A stretch of DNA of 64,000 nucleotides from NCBI GenBank assembly GCA_021229015.1, contig CM037782.1, forward strand, positions 44,421,224 through 44,485,223. The letters are read 5' to 3'. The notes under the pieces were generated by a model that was not told where the DNA came from, did no database searches, and saw nothing but the letters and a program-made list of their open reading frames with translations. Source of the DNA: Solen grandis (Eukaryota > Mollusca > Bivalvia > Adapedonta > Solenidae). Positions 48,650 to 58,718 of the stretch are shown piece by piece. A program made the position numbers and the translations under genes. How positions within the stretch are numbered: the stretch's first letter is position 1; every line of letters begins with the position of its first letter.

Positions 48650-49290
48650 TTTTAAAAAAATAGAACCCAACAGAGTTCTTTTCCATAATCAGTACATTTC
48701 TGCTACTCACTATCTTTTAATATTTTAAGTTTCAAGTCAGTACCTCAAATAGTTCAGGAGTTATGTTCTTGACAAAATAAATAAATAAAGAAATAAAAAA
48801 GAGATATAAGATAAAGGGAGATAATTAGAAAATCAGACAAAGCAGAGTTACGGTTCTTGGTCACTTCACTGTTTCTAATTGCTATCATATTATTTTTCAA
48901 GTTTTAAGTCTTTTTTTATGAGTTTTGCTAAAAAAAGGGGGGGGGGATAATTGAAAACAAGACTTGGTAAAGGTATGGTTCTCAGTCACTGCACTATTCC
49001 TAGTTGTCATCTCCTTATGTACCTTGTATAATTTTGAAATATATAGCAAATAAGTTATTCTATGGACACAAACTCATTGTAAATTTAAGTAAAGGGAGAT
49101 AATTAAAAAACTGGTCTATCTAGAGTTACGGTTCTTGGTTCCTGCACTTCCTAATCTCACAATCTATTTATATTTTGAGTTTCAAGTCAATACTTTGTAT
49201 AGTTTTCAAGTTATTGTCAATGTTAAAGTTGCAGACAAACCAACAAACCAACAAACCAACAATATGCCCCCGATCACAGATCTCGGGGCA
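48650..49290. repeat. Tandem-core element (type P6), second copy
   Basis: It carries the same degenerate units as 45.8-46.6 kb and the same right end: 'gcagacaaaccaacaaacca' and the hairpin GCCCCCGATCACAGATCTCGGGGC. The two copies diverge, so they are separate insertions. Confidence 0.65.
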
Positions 49291-49658
49291 TAAAAATACA
49301 ATTAGTGGATATGTTAAATGCAATATCATTAATATATCCACGAAAAGAAATGCATTCACTTTGATATTGATGGTAAGCAATTCTTATTTTGAACCAATTC
49401 TCATGAAAAATAAAAACATTAAAAAAATAAGATTTCTTATTCCAACATTATCCTTTAACCATTATATATAAAGTCATATTATGAGTTTTAATTTTTTTTC
49501 AGAGGTTTGTCTTGAAATCCTTACACGTTTCTTTAAGAGTGGAATTATAGTTTCAAGACATTGTTTTTAAAAGATAAAATCTGACAATATTTTTTTCTTT
49601 CTAACATTTGGGAAAACCTTCTGAGATCGTGATTTTTTGTTTGCTAACACGTAAAACG
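49291..49658. other. Non-coding stretch
   Basis: AT-rich. No gene is supported. Confidence 0.45.
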
Positions 49659-49726
49659 CCAAACTCCAACGCAGTGGCTTGGCTCTGCAGAGCAAAGCGG
49701 AGCCAAGCCACTGCGTTGGAGTTTGG
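49659..49726. repeat. Perfect 27-bp inverted repeat, 14-base loop
   Basis: The left arm at 49659-49685 begins CCAAACTCCAACGCAGTGGC. The right arm at 49700-49726 is its exact reverse complement. The arms are GC-rich relative to the surroundings. No flanking duplication or adjoining element is obvious. Confidence 0.9.
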
Positions 49727-50300
49727 TAAAGCACATCACTAATTTGTCATAAATGCGTGTTTAAGAATTTAAAACATTGCATGCATGCTGACTGGAAAGT
49801 CAGATATTGATTTTAAATCCCTAGGATAAAGAAACTTTCAAATTAATGCACCTTCCAGCTGGCTTGTGGTAGGTCGGTGGTTCTACCCATATGCTAGGTC
49901 GGAGGTTCTACCCGGATGCCTCCGTGCATTCCACACTTACTCCGTGCACATTTACACTGCTTATCCAACCAGTGTAAGTGTGAAACACATGGTGAACGGT
50001 TTACCTACTTTACACAAAGGACCATGTGCTTTTTGTTTGTGATACTGTTTGCGAGTACTTAACCTAGGTATGAAAAGAAACTGTCAAATTATCAATGGGG
50101 TAGGAGTTACATACAAATTGCGTTACCGTCCATTAGCTGGACATCGCTATAATTATGACTGAAATACTGTAAACGGTAAACCCAAATAGTCAAGTCTACC
50201 CAGATGCTCCGTGCATTCGGGGTCTTCCTACACCTGTTATTAGCTGGATGTCGCTATATGACTGAAATACTGTTGAAGCGACAGTAAACTCAAATAGTCA
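49727..50300 (+). repeat. SINE family B pieces, rearranged
   Basis: The body segment 'ccttccagctggcttgtggt' + 'aggtcggtggttctaccc' is at 49854-49890, with an immediate partial duplication (ctaggtcggaggttctaccc). The later body and tail (tcttcctacacctgttatta, ATATGACTGAAATACTGTTG) are at 50215-50290, with another tail piece near 50140-50175. Unrelated sequence separates them. Confidence 0.55.
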
Positions 50301-50693
50301 AGTCAAAATAATGCCGTGTTCTTGTAGATATCAGTATGTGTTCGCATTCTAGCTACTTTAAGACGTATTAGAGTTTGCCATTATCCAATCAGTGAGCCCG
50401 AAATTTCAAATTCCTGGTCGATTAAATTTTTAAGAGTTTGTGATTTTGCGAGACTTGATAACTTAATAGAGATTTAACTGTTAAGAGTTTAACTCCAATT
50501 AAATCCACACTGGTACATGTTGACGTCAATTGCAAACATTAAGTAAAGTTGTTTAAATAATTATATTTATATACATTAACATAAGAATAAGGAGCTTCGG
50601 AAATATTTTCGCAAAATGATGATGACCAGCTTAATCCAAAACGGACTCTAAGGAAAGAATAAGATGCTAAAATAAATATTATCATACAATGAT
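50301..50693. other. Non-coding stretch
   Basis: No gene or recognisable repeat is seen. Confidence 0.4.
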
Positions 50694-50998
50694 GGTTTGT
50701 TTGTTTGATTGTTTCCCACAGACAGTATTTCGGTCATTTGGAGATGATGTCTACTTGAGACAGATATAGTGCTGCCACTCTGCAGTATCACGCCATAGAC
50801 ATGTTGCATGATACCACACCCAGTCACATTATCCTGACACCGGGCCAACCAGTCCTGCAACTACCCTTATATGCTGAGCGCCAAGCAAAGGAGCTATAAT
50901 AGTACTATTTTTTATGACTTTGGTATGTCGTATCCAGGGATTGAACTCACAACCTCCCGCTCCCGAGACGGATGCTCTAACCACTCGGCCATCTGAAG
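50694..50998 (-). repeat. tRNA-derived SINE (family A), full length
   Basis: On the minus strand the head GATGGCCGAGTGGTTAGAGC ... GTTCAATCCC, body and tail (GACCGAAATACTGTC, then AAACAAACAAAC) are all present. It lies head-to-head with a second head at 51002-51055. Confidence 0.8.
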
Positions 50999-51001
50999 AC
51001 C

Positions 51002-51055
51002 GTCCCCGATGGCTGAGTGGTTAGAGCGTCCGTCTCGGGATCGGGGGGTTGTGAA
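51002..51055 (+). repeat. SINE family A head, inverted relative to its neighbour
   Basis: GATGGCTGAGTGGTTAGAGC, then GTCCGTCTCGGGATCGGGGG. Only the tRNA-like head is present. With the preceding SINE it makes an imperfect inverted repeat of about 55 bases centred near 51000. Confidence 0.65.
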
Positions 51056-51264
51056 TGTGACCTTCAAGTGTGACATTGACATCCAAAACCTACGCTCTGC
51101 ACATCCTCTCTGTATGCTTAACATTTCTGTCAAATTATTTTAATTTCCTTCCAGTGGTTCTTAAGATACAAAGCGGACACAAATTATTCTAACATTATAA
51201 AAGTATGACATGTGACCTTCAAGTGTGACCTTGACATTGAACCAAGACATCCGACAAATACGCT

Positions 51265-51364
51265 NNNNNNNNNNNNNNNNNNNNNNNNNNNNNNNNNNNN
51301 NNNNNNNNNNNNNNNNNNNNNNNNNNNNNNNNNNNNNNNNNNNNNNNNNNNNNNNNNNNNNNNN
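51265..51364. other. Assembly gap (100 N) inside a carboxylesterase exon
   Basis: 100 N placeholder. The minus-strand C-terminal exon of carboxylesterase A runs into it at 51365. Sequence on the far side (51264 and below) does not resemble the end of the protein. Confidence 0.98.
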
Positions 51365-51471
51365 AGATGAAATTCATCGTCTTGTCCTCTTTGCTAATGT
51401 CAAGTGCTCGTTGGTTCTGCATGTCGTATTCTGGCCAGTTATGTTCGTGGCCAACATCTCTGTTTGGCGTG
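51365..51471 (-). CDS. Carboxylesterase A, C-terminal exon (truncated by gap)
   Basis: On the minus strand the acceptor ATACTAACAG is followed by an exon that, with the two bases GG carried from the large exon, reads G-TPNRDVGHEHNWPEYDMQ, then NQRALDISKEDKTMNFI before the gap. NWPEYDMQNQRAL aligns with EWPVYDLQHQKAL in the gene B exon at 63 kb, and both follow the invariant Thr-Gly of the esterase C-terminal region. The remaining ~40 residues (the helix with FW in the paralogue, and the stop) must lie in the missing sequence. The joined frame is exact, so this is almost certainly the partner of the exon at 52511-54084. Confidence 0.85.
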
Positions 51472-52510
51472 CTGTTAGTATTGAAACAGAACTACACATA
51501 CAGTCATGAACTAAAACCATTTTAGCTTTTTGGGGAAAATAGTGATTCTTTTTAGATTATTTTTTCTACGTTTCTTATTGGAAAATTTAGCGTTTATTTT
51601 TAAACTTATTTATTTTACGTCGATTGGGAATCAAGTTCTTACAACTTATATAAATCCCCTTCGACGGTTCCTGGGTTGGACCAATATTCTGCGTCTGGAA
51701 AGGTCGTGAAGAATTCTTGTCTCCAACGGGGTTTGAACCAACAACTATCGGATCCGTAATCGGATACGTTATCATTAGACCACTGCGCACTTAGCGTTAT
51801 AAACTAGAAATTGGGAAATAATAAGATAATGAAAATGTTTTAAATTTACAATACAATTATCTAATTATAGGTGGTGTATGTCCAAGAAAGATTTAAATTA
51901 GCATTTAAATTATAAGAATAACACAAATTTTATCAAAATTTCATAAATTATTTCTTTAGAACAGAAGAAACTATTTCTTTGGGAAAATAGGTAATTATTT
52001 TGGGATAAATGTCGTTTTTGGTCACGGGAAACCACCTGTAAAAGGTGGTAATTTCACCCAAAAGAAATTACTGGAAAAAGACCCTAGTGTAAATCGAGTC
52101 ATTACATATTTATATTACATATTCATAATTTGGTAAAAGAAATCATCATTTGTTGATTCATTTTAAAGCTTTTTACACATTGAATAACCCATTTTTTTTA
52201 AATATTACATTTAATTATGAAAGTACAATACATCATGTATATAAGTTTTTCTGACCTTGTATTTCTGAGAAATAAAAACTCAGAAAAAGACATAAAATAA
52301 CCCATAATAATATAATGAACCACAAGCGAATTACAAGAAGGTCTACTGGCTGAAACAGCACAGTGCTGAATATTGGAAATTTGCAATCATATTCGGAAAA
52401 ATATTATACTTTCTGGTTTAAAGGCTATGGAACAGCAGGGATATATAACTGTACATGTACATGTATATGCAAAACTGTCAGATAAAAGAAAAAGAGTGGT
52501 ATGCACATAC
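51472..52510 (-). other. Intron of carboxylesterase A
   Basis: 1039 bases between the donor CCGG-GTATGT (52510) and the acceptor CTAACAG (51472), phase 2. It contains a SINE (51600-51792) and AT-rich sequence. The open frame continuing past the donor (YVHTTLFLLSD...) is intron read-through. Confidence 0.8.
51600..51792 (-). repeat. tRNA-like SINE (family C)
   Basis: On the minus strand the head GCGCAGTGGTCTAATGATAA ... TTGGTTCAAACCCC has tRNA A- and B-box form. The body (ttcacgacctttccagacgc, attggtccaacccaggaacc, aagttgtaagaacttg) is shared with 42905-43062. It is inserted in the carboxylesterase A intron in gene orientation. Confidence 0.65.
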
Positions 52511-54084
52511 CCGGTTTTGGCAAATGTGGACCAGAAGCGCATCACCCTCAAAGAGGCTTCCCATTCCCATGCTTCCGGCTCCTGCCACTCAAATGTTGCT
52601 ATTTTTTCAAGCTCACGAATTGTTTCCTCATCAAACCCAAAAACATAAGCAAGCTCATCTCCGTGGTTTGCACCGTAGATCCAACTAGGTCTCGGAAGTA
52701 ATGGTTTAGATACATTTGCTGAGAAACGATAGAAGTATGTGTTGCCCTTCTTAGTTTCTCCCAAATGCAACTGAGCGTATTCAACTGCTCCTGCTACAAA
52801 CACCGCATCGCCCATAAGTTTAACAAATTCATTTCTAAGAGCTTTAGGGTCATCCGGATTTCTCCAATCAGTATATTCTGCGGAGATCAATTTTTTAACA
52901 AGCTCTTTTCCCGCACCATCTAAAGCAAGGGTAACAATACTTGGTATTAGTTGGGTATCCATAACTTCCCGCGATGGTTCAAAATGCTCCATGTCCACTA
53001 CACCGGCGACCCAGGTTATTCCGATAACCCCTTCATGACTATTCACGCCCATGATCAAGTCAAGAGAATGATAAAATTCCATTTCTTCCTTTACCTCTTC
53101 AGGGTTTTCTCTGAAATTTGAAGGATCAATCTTCAAAAACTCTCGATCAACTACAGGCGAGAAAGCGAAAAATAGCATAGCCTTGGTAGGGTCAGCAGAT
53201 ATAGCTGCATTTATTTCTTTGAACATTTCCTCAGCGTCTAAGCTCCGTAGACATGTCATCATAACCTCGGTATTGTCGATACTACAGTTGAAATAATCAG
53301 CAAGAGCGTGTGTGTTTTCCAGTGGATTTGTTTTAATCAACGTTCTCATTCCTGGGGTGCCACTTTCTGCTATAACACGATGAATAAGGTCCTTGTTTCC
53401 CGGATACAGGCCTTGATAGACGGCACTAATAGATCCGGCAGACTCGCCAAACACTGTGACACGTCCGTTGTCTCCACCAAAGGCCCCGATGTATTTATGG
53501 ACCCACTGAAGAGCCAGCTGTTGGTCCCACAGTCCCATGTTCCCCGGGGCATGATCGTCCCCTGTAGACAGGAATCCCATGATTCCAAGTCTATAATTAA
53601 TGGTTACCATGATGACGTTTCCGTAGGCGGCTAACGTACTTCCGCCGTAAGTGTCACTCAGACCGTGAAGGAAAGCACCTCCATGTATAAACACCATAAC
53701 AGCAAAACCGGATGTAGAATCGGAATCTCCATGCGGCACGTACACATTTAGAAACAGGCAATCTTCTGACATTGAAGCTAGACGAGGAAGAATCTCAATA
53801 TCTGTTTGAAAACAGCCAGCGCCATGCTTATTAGCAACAAAAGGAGAAGTCAGCTTTTCTACAGGTATCGGCTTCTGAAACCTCAGCTGGCCGACCGGGG
53901 GCTGACCGTAGGGTATGCCGAGGTAACTGTCAACGGTGTATTCCTCAGTTTCAACAGCAAGTGTTCGCGTTCTTCCGACGATTTCTCCAACATCCGTCTG
54001 AACTCTTGGATTTTCTGTCTGTGCAACATATCCTCCAGTGACAAATAAAATCAACACAACATATTTAACAACACAGCTTTCCAT
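52511..54084 (-). CDS. Carboxylesterase A (type-B carboxylesterase), main exon
   Basis: One uninterrupted exon of 524 codons plus two bases. The start is the ATG at 54082-54084, which gives a clean signal peptide (MESCVVKYVVLILFVTGG), so the protein is secreted or enters the ER. Numbered from there: the G-x-P substrate entry motif YLGIPYGQPPVG (54-65), EDCLFLNVY (107-115), oxyanion HGGAF (134-138), nucleophile GESAG (Ser215), acid GVNSHEG (Glu351) and base GANHGDE (His474). Cysteine pairs 91/109 and 267/278 match the conserved disulfides. The complete triad implies an active serine esterase hydrolysing carboxylic esters. The substrate cannot be told from sequence. The frame ends at FAKTG with donor GTATGT. 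The C-terminus is encoded at 51365-51471. A paralogue lies upstream. Confidence 0.92.
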
Positions 54085-54184
54085 CGTGCCTCCTGCTCTA
54101 CACAAATTGTTTGCTGCGCCTGATATCGGGGTATATCACTGCGGTCTAATTATGAAGAAAGTTTACACTACGAGACATAGCGTC

Positions 54185-54625
54185 GTACCTGCCTACATAG
54201 AGAGAGAGAGAGATAGAGAGAGATGGTGCATAACCATATCGGCGGGCTCTCTGCAGAAATCGCTATATCGGCAGGCTCTCTGCGTTCGCACCGATCATTC
54301 TCTGCCATTAACACAAACACACGATAGACAGATTGCATAAAAAAAAGGATCGATGGTCACTTTTAAAAGGTAAGTTGCTCAATATTAAGTAGTGCACGGA
54401 ATACTAGAATATATGTACTATGTATTTGCGTGTAAACGTTTCAATTATCAGCGACTGCGCCCAAAAATTCGGACAAACAGTTTAGTGATGTACCAACATG
54501 GAACACAACCTCGGTACTTTCTACAGGCTTTAGCGAGTTATTGCTTTGAACATAGATCTCTGCCATTCCTGTAACTGCCCTGGGCGCTAAGCAAGGAGCT
54601 TCCACTCATCGAAAGCTATATCATA
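54185..54625. repeat. Repeat in the 5' flank of carboxylesterase A
   Basis: After a (GA)n stretch (54198-54222), the segment 'gcataaccatatcggcgggc' to 'ccaacatggaacacaacctc' and 'ctacaggctttagc' is repeated, diverged, at 59577-59905. A short piece also resembles 6720-6760. It lies about 130 bases upstream of the gene start and could contribute promoter sequence. A SINE-A scrap (ctgggcgctaagcaaggagc) closes it near 54600. Confidence 0.6.
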
Positions 54626-54951
54626 ATCTGTTTGACTAAAAAATTGTAATAAGCCTATACATTACAATATTGTTTAAACAGCCAACTTTATCACTTCATT
54701 CATTACTTTAATCCCTATCAATGCCGCATCTTCTTTTAAATATATTTTTTCGTAGCATTTATTGTTCCTTCCCATGGGGAGGAACATCTGTAGTCATACA
54801 TTTCAACTTGACAGTTTCAGATTCGCTTCCTGCGGAGATGTTATTCCGCTTAGTATCTGATTTGCCTCATGATACCTACGATGAGACGGGATCCAATCGG
54901 AAGTGACGTGATAGCAGAAACCGCCATTTATCCGCCATTTTATTTCACGTG
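54626..54951. other. Non-coding stretch left of the transposon-like unit
   Basis: No gene is seen. It ends in 'ccgccattttatttcacgtg', and a related 'ccgccattttatcggcc' occurs just right of the transposon-like unit. Confidence 0.4.
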
Positions 54952-54955
54952 ATGT

Positions 54956-55426
54956 GGTGTCACACCACTATCAAAGTACTTCCGGGTCGTAGGGTGCTGA
55001 AGTAGTACCTAATGAAAAATGAAAGGGTGGACATCAAAGTCATATTTTCCCCAGAAAACACTGAATAACTGCAACACATTTAGCCTGTGTGGTGAGATAC
55101 ATGTATTTTTGACCAACAACTTGCATTTAATAGTTGTATTAAGGGATTACTTTCCTACAGGATGTTGGGAGAGCTGCAGAGGTAATGCGGCTCAGAGGTC
55201 ATGTTTGTTTTGGAAATTTTGACAGGTAGCCGGGAAATGTGAAATTTGTGAAACGCCAATTCCTTAATGATATATTTTTTTGTGCCTAAATCTGTTGATT
55301 TATGAATGGTCTACATGAAACTAGACCAGAAATATTCCAACGAACATTTGGAAAGTAGGAACAGGCCTCGAAAGTCGGCCAAGTTACTATAGATTATATA
55401 GGGACAAAAAGTAGTGGTGTGACACC
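54956..55426 (+). repeat. Left 471-bp direct terminal repeat
   Basis: Starts GGTGTCACACCAC and ends GTGGTGTGACACC. I found no difference from the right copy. The 67-codon frame inside (MKGWTSKSYF...) occurs in both copies and has no recognised domain. Confidence 0.95.
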
Positions 55427-55847
55427 TATATGAATAGAAAATGAAAGTAGAAGAAATTGAATTACAGAGCCATTTTTCAATGGATTGACATCAAATTTGG
55501 ACAACATGTACATTGAATACATGGAAATTGGATAATATGTTTAAAAAAATAGGTATGTTTATTTTTTTAAAATTATTAATATTTTAATATTTTTATATAT
55601 GAAATTGGGCTAATTTTAGATTTCTGCATCTTAACTTGGAGGAAAATTACACGAATAACAACAGAAAGCGTTGTTTTGAGCTGGGGTGTGTTCCGGTCAC
55701 ATAAACGGGAGTGGTGGGCGTGAGCCTGAGTGCCTTGTGCACCTCGGCTGGGAGTGATTTTAGAGGGTTATGTTTTTATGTTGGTTACTTGGTGTTGATA
55801 CTCACGTATAAATATCTTCTTTAATTATCTTTAATTTTGATTTTGAA

Positions 55848-55886
<39 letters not shown>

Positions 55887-56083
55887 CCTCCCTCCCCCCC
55901 CCCCCTGAATTTTCCAAACAGATATTGATACATGAGTTTATATTTTTCTTTTATATAGCACTGTTTCGGTCAGCATCAGACCTCATCAGTGGTGCTGCTA
56001 TGCACCAGACAGAGCTTTTTTTTTCTTTATGTTTTTTGTTTTGTTTTTTTCTGCTGTGCTCTGTTCTGTAGGGCAGGCTGCTG
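55427..56083. other. Interior left flank of the transposon-like unit, with TC microsatellite
   Basis: AT-rich sequence, then (TC)n changing to (CCCT)n and a C run at about 55852-55905. It forms the 3' flank of the minus-strand transposase. No gene is seen. Confidence 0.6.
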
Positions 56084-57984
56084 CTACTGGTTTGTTGCAG
56101 AAGTTGAGGCGTAGGAGTGCAGATTGCTGTCAAGCAGTCCCTTTACATAATCAGGCTCCTCCTGGTGGTGGGTTTCTTGAGTCCGCCGGTGTTTGAACTC
56201 CATCTGGGCCCTTTGATCTCTTCGCTTTGCCTTATACCTTCTTGTTGTCTTGTACGACTTGTGGTAGCTTGCCTTCCTTGATATGTGAAGAAGGCGCTTT
56301 CTTGAAGCTGCAGATAGACAAGTCCTTGTGAGGCGGCCCACCTTCATCCTCACTGCTGAGTAAACTGAGTTGTTCGCTCTCAGGGTTTGAAGAGCTAGCC
56401 GAGCCTCAAATGACCTGGGTAGTTCTGGGACTTCGGCATGGTGGCTAAAGTTGCTCGGTTGAAGGCCTCACACTTCTGTGTTGATGTTCTAGATGACACC
56501 TTGTAGACCGCCTCTTCACTCAATCTCATTTTTAGTATCACAGCAAGCAGTGACTTGTCATTTTCGTTCATCTTCAGGTGCGTGATGTCATTTGGGCCCA
56601 GGATCATGGACTTGTACCACCAGGAGTTGTGACCTTCACTGGAGCAGACCAGGGCTGATTGATGACAGAAGCTGCAGTTCCCGGCATAGCATTCAATGGT
56701 GGCCCGCTGGATGTCAGGTAAGCGTGATATAAATTTCGTAATATCTCCTCCTCCCAATCTTGCCATCTCTTCTATAACAGCATTGCATCTGGCCTTGACG
56801 TCACGTGACAGAGCTGCCTGTGCCTTCTTTCGCCCAAGTTTAGTGGTCTGAGGGAACATTCCTTTGCTAAATTCTGCAGATCTCATTTTTCTCTCTTGCG
56901 TCACCGCCAGATGATTTGGATCTGCCTGCCTTGAAACTTCCCAAGCTGCGTCTAGCTTCTGGTAGAAGTCCTGCATCCCAAGGTAAGATTTGGTGTCGCC
57001 GTCAGTCGTCAGGGTTCGGACAAAGTACCCTTCCATGGACAGGTCTTCAGCAAGCTCATAGGCCATTCTCCTTTCTGAGTGGGGGGTGAAGTAGGCTAGG
57101 TTGGCTGTGCATCCGGCATGTCCATCAGGTCAGGTGACGGTCAAACCTTTATTCCTTAGCACAGCACCAGTCCAGCAGAGCTTGTTTTCCACAGCCAGGC
57201 CCACGATGTACTTCTTGTCAGTGTGGTTCTCTACAGCTACTGTGTAGGCTTGGGAAGCGCTCTGCCCAGGTTTGTATGATGACGTCATCCGAGAACTGTT
57301 GTACCGGGCGTCAATGGAGAGGTCGAGCTGTTTTGGGTCTCTGGCACTGGCTGCAAGTGCATGGCGTTCCACAAGGCGCCGCTTCTCGGACATGTCTTCT
57401 TTATTTAATTTGACGACCTCACTGCTGACAGTTGATGTTAGCCGTTGAAGATGACTTGTAGCTGGGAACGGTAAGTCCATCTGGGTAAACAGCTGCTCAG
57501 CCCGAGAGATGCCCATAGGAGTGTCCATTATGGCTGACGCCAAGGAAGTGTTGATGACGGCCTTCTTTGTCCCTGCTATCTCGTCATAGGTTTTCATTCT
57601 CTTTGAAATGTAAGTGCAAGATTTGCACTTGAAAATGAACTTGCTTCCCAGCCCATACTTCTGCTCCTGGTACAGGTCCACTTCTAGTTGTCTGCAGCCT
57701 GTGTCTTCATGGTTGCTGTAAACTGCATTCATCATGGAGAGGAGCCGTGGAAGGTGTATGACGCGGTTTCCTGAAATGAAGTTATCTTCCATTTGCAGAT
57801 TACGTCGTAGCCTGTATGGATGGTGGTCTTCTTCATCGTCTGGGTGGTGGCCTGTAGATGCTGTGCTGTAGGCGTCTCCTTCAGATCCTGCCTCAGAAGG
57901 TAATTTCTTCTTAAATGGGCTCAGTTGGTTGTTCTTCTGGAAGAAAATCCCAGCAGCTTTGCGTTTCCTCTCGCCTAGGACCAT
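56084..57984 (-). pseudogene. Mutator-like DDE transposase, one stop and one frameshift
   Basis: The ATG at 57982-57984 opens ~633 codons down to 56084, broken only by an in-frame TGA (57130-57132, codon 285) and a one-base loss at about 56414-56421. A basic/acidic N-terminus is followed by FKCKSC (Cys120/123). Candidate catalytic residues are Asp225 in LDLSIDARYNS, Asp328 or Asp330 in TLTTDGDTKSY, and Glu506 in TQKCEAFNR. Between the first two lie PDGHAGCTANL (which the TGA immediately precedes) and, before Glu506, the Cys/His cluster CYAGNCSFCHQ. After the shift the frame continues RSFEARLALQTLRANNS and a basic tail. The pattern (D-x-RYN, HxGCTAN, TTDGD, STQKCEAFNR) agrees with proteins annotated as Mutator-like transposases in molluscs, from memory. 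The family name is less certain than the DDE class. Confidence 0.65.
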
Positions 57985-58718
57985 AGTTGTAGAAATTGGC
58001 AGTCAGTCTTCTCTGGTGCATTCAGATATGATTTGGGTTAACTCAGTACCACCCCCTGTATAAGGTCAAGGTCCAGACAGTAGCCACACCTACTGATTTA
58101 ATGCTGCCCAACCAGTAGCTGACCCCTGGGGGGCTCCTTGAGGGGTAGGGGAGACATCCTCCCCAGCCCCGGCTAGACGTGCCTCTAGACCTATACACAG
58201 GTCCTTTGATGTTGCTTAAGTACAACTACCTAGGTAACCCCTGTATATGTCCTGATGCAGTTACATGTCTGGGATTGATTTTGGCCCACTTTCAAATAAA
58301 AAAAAATTAGAAAAAAAAGAAAGAGAAATAATTAAATAGTATTTTTTTCTTATTTTAGCCCTAAAAAAATCCATTTTTCTCTGCTTTTCTAATTTTTTGG
58401 GTCTTTCCCTTCAATCAGGTGACCAATAATGGGGTTTAAATGATAAAATATGATGTTTGAAACAGAGTGCACTTTATTTCATCAAAATCCATTGGTTATT
58501 AATTAAAATATGACTGATTTTGAAAGTAAACCCCTGCATGATTAGAATGCATTGAAAATGACCAAATACAGTGCACAATCTGCCACTCTCTAAAACAGTT
58601 TAATGTGACCTTAGACTTGACTGAGAAATCTGATCAGGGTTTTATTTTGTTGCAAATATAATAAATAAGTTATTTTGGGCATAATTTTCATGTATATTTC
58701 AAATTTGGGTTCTATATA
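57985..58718. other. Interior right flank of the transposon-like unit
   Basis: This is the presumed 5' leader and promoter side of the minus-strand transposase. No open frame with domain features is present. It ends in TCTATATA immediately before the right repeat. Confidence 0.55.

Noticed and set aside
54103..54105. Upstream TTG start for carboxylesterase A
   Set aside because: It is not an ATG, and the ATG at 54082-54084 directly opens a clean signal peptide.
57130..57132. TGA in the transposase read as selenocysteine
   Set aside because: The position looks like a Cys site, but no SECIS-like stem was identified, a second disruption follows in the same gene, and transposases are not known selenoproteins. 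A nonsense mutation is simpler.
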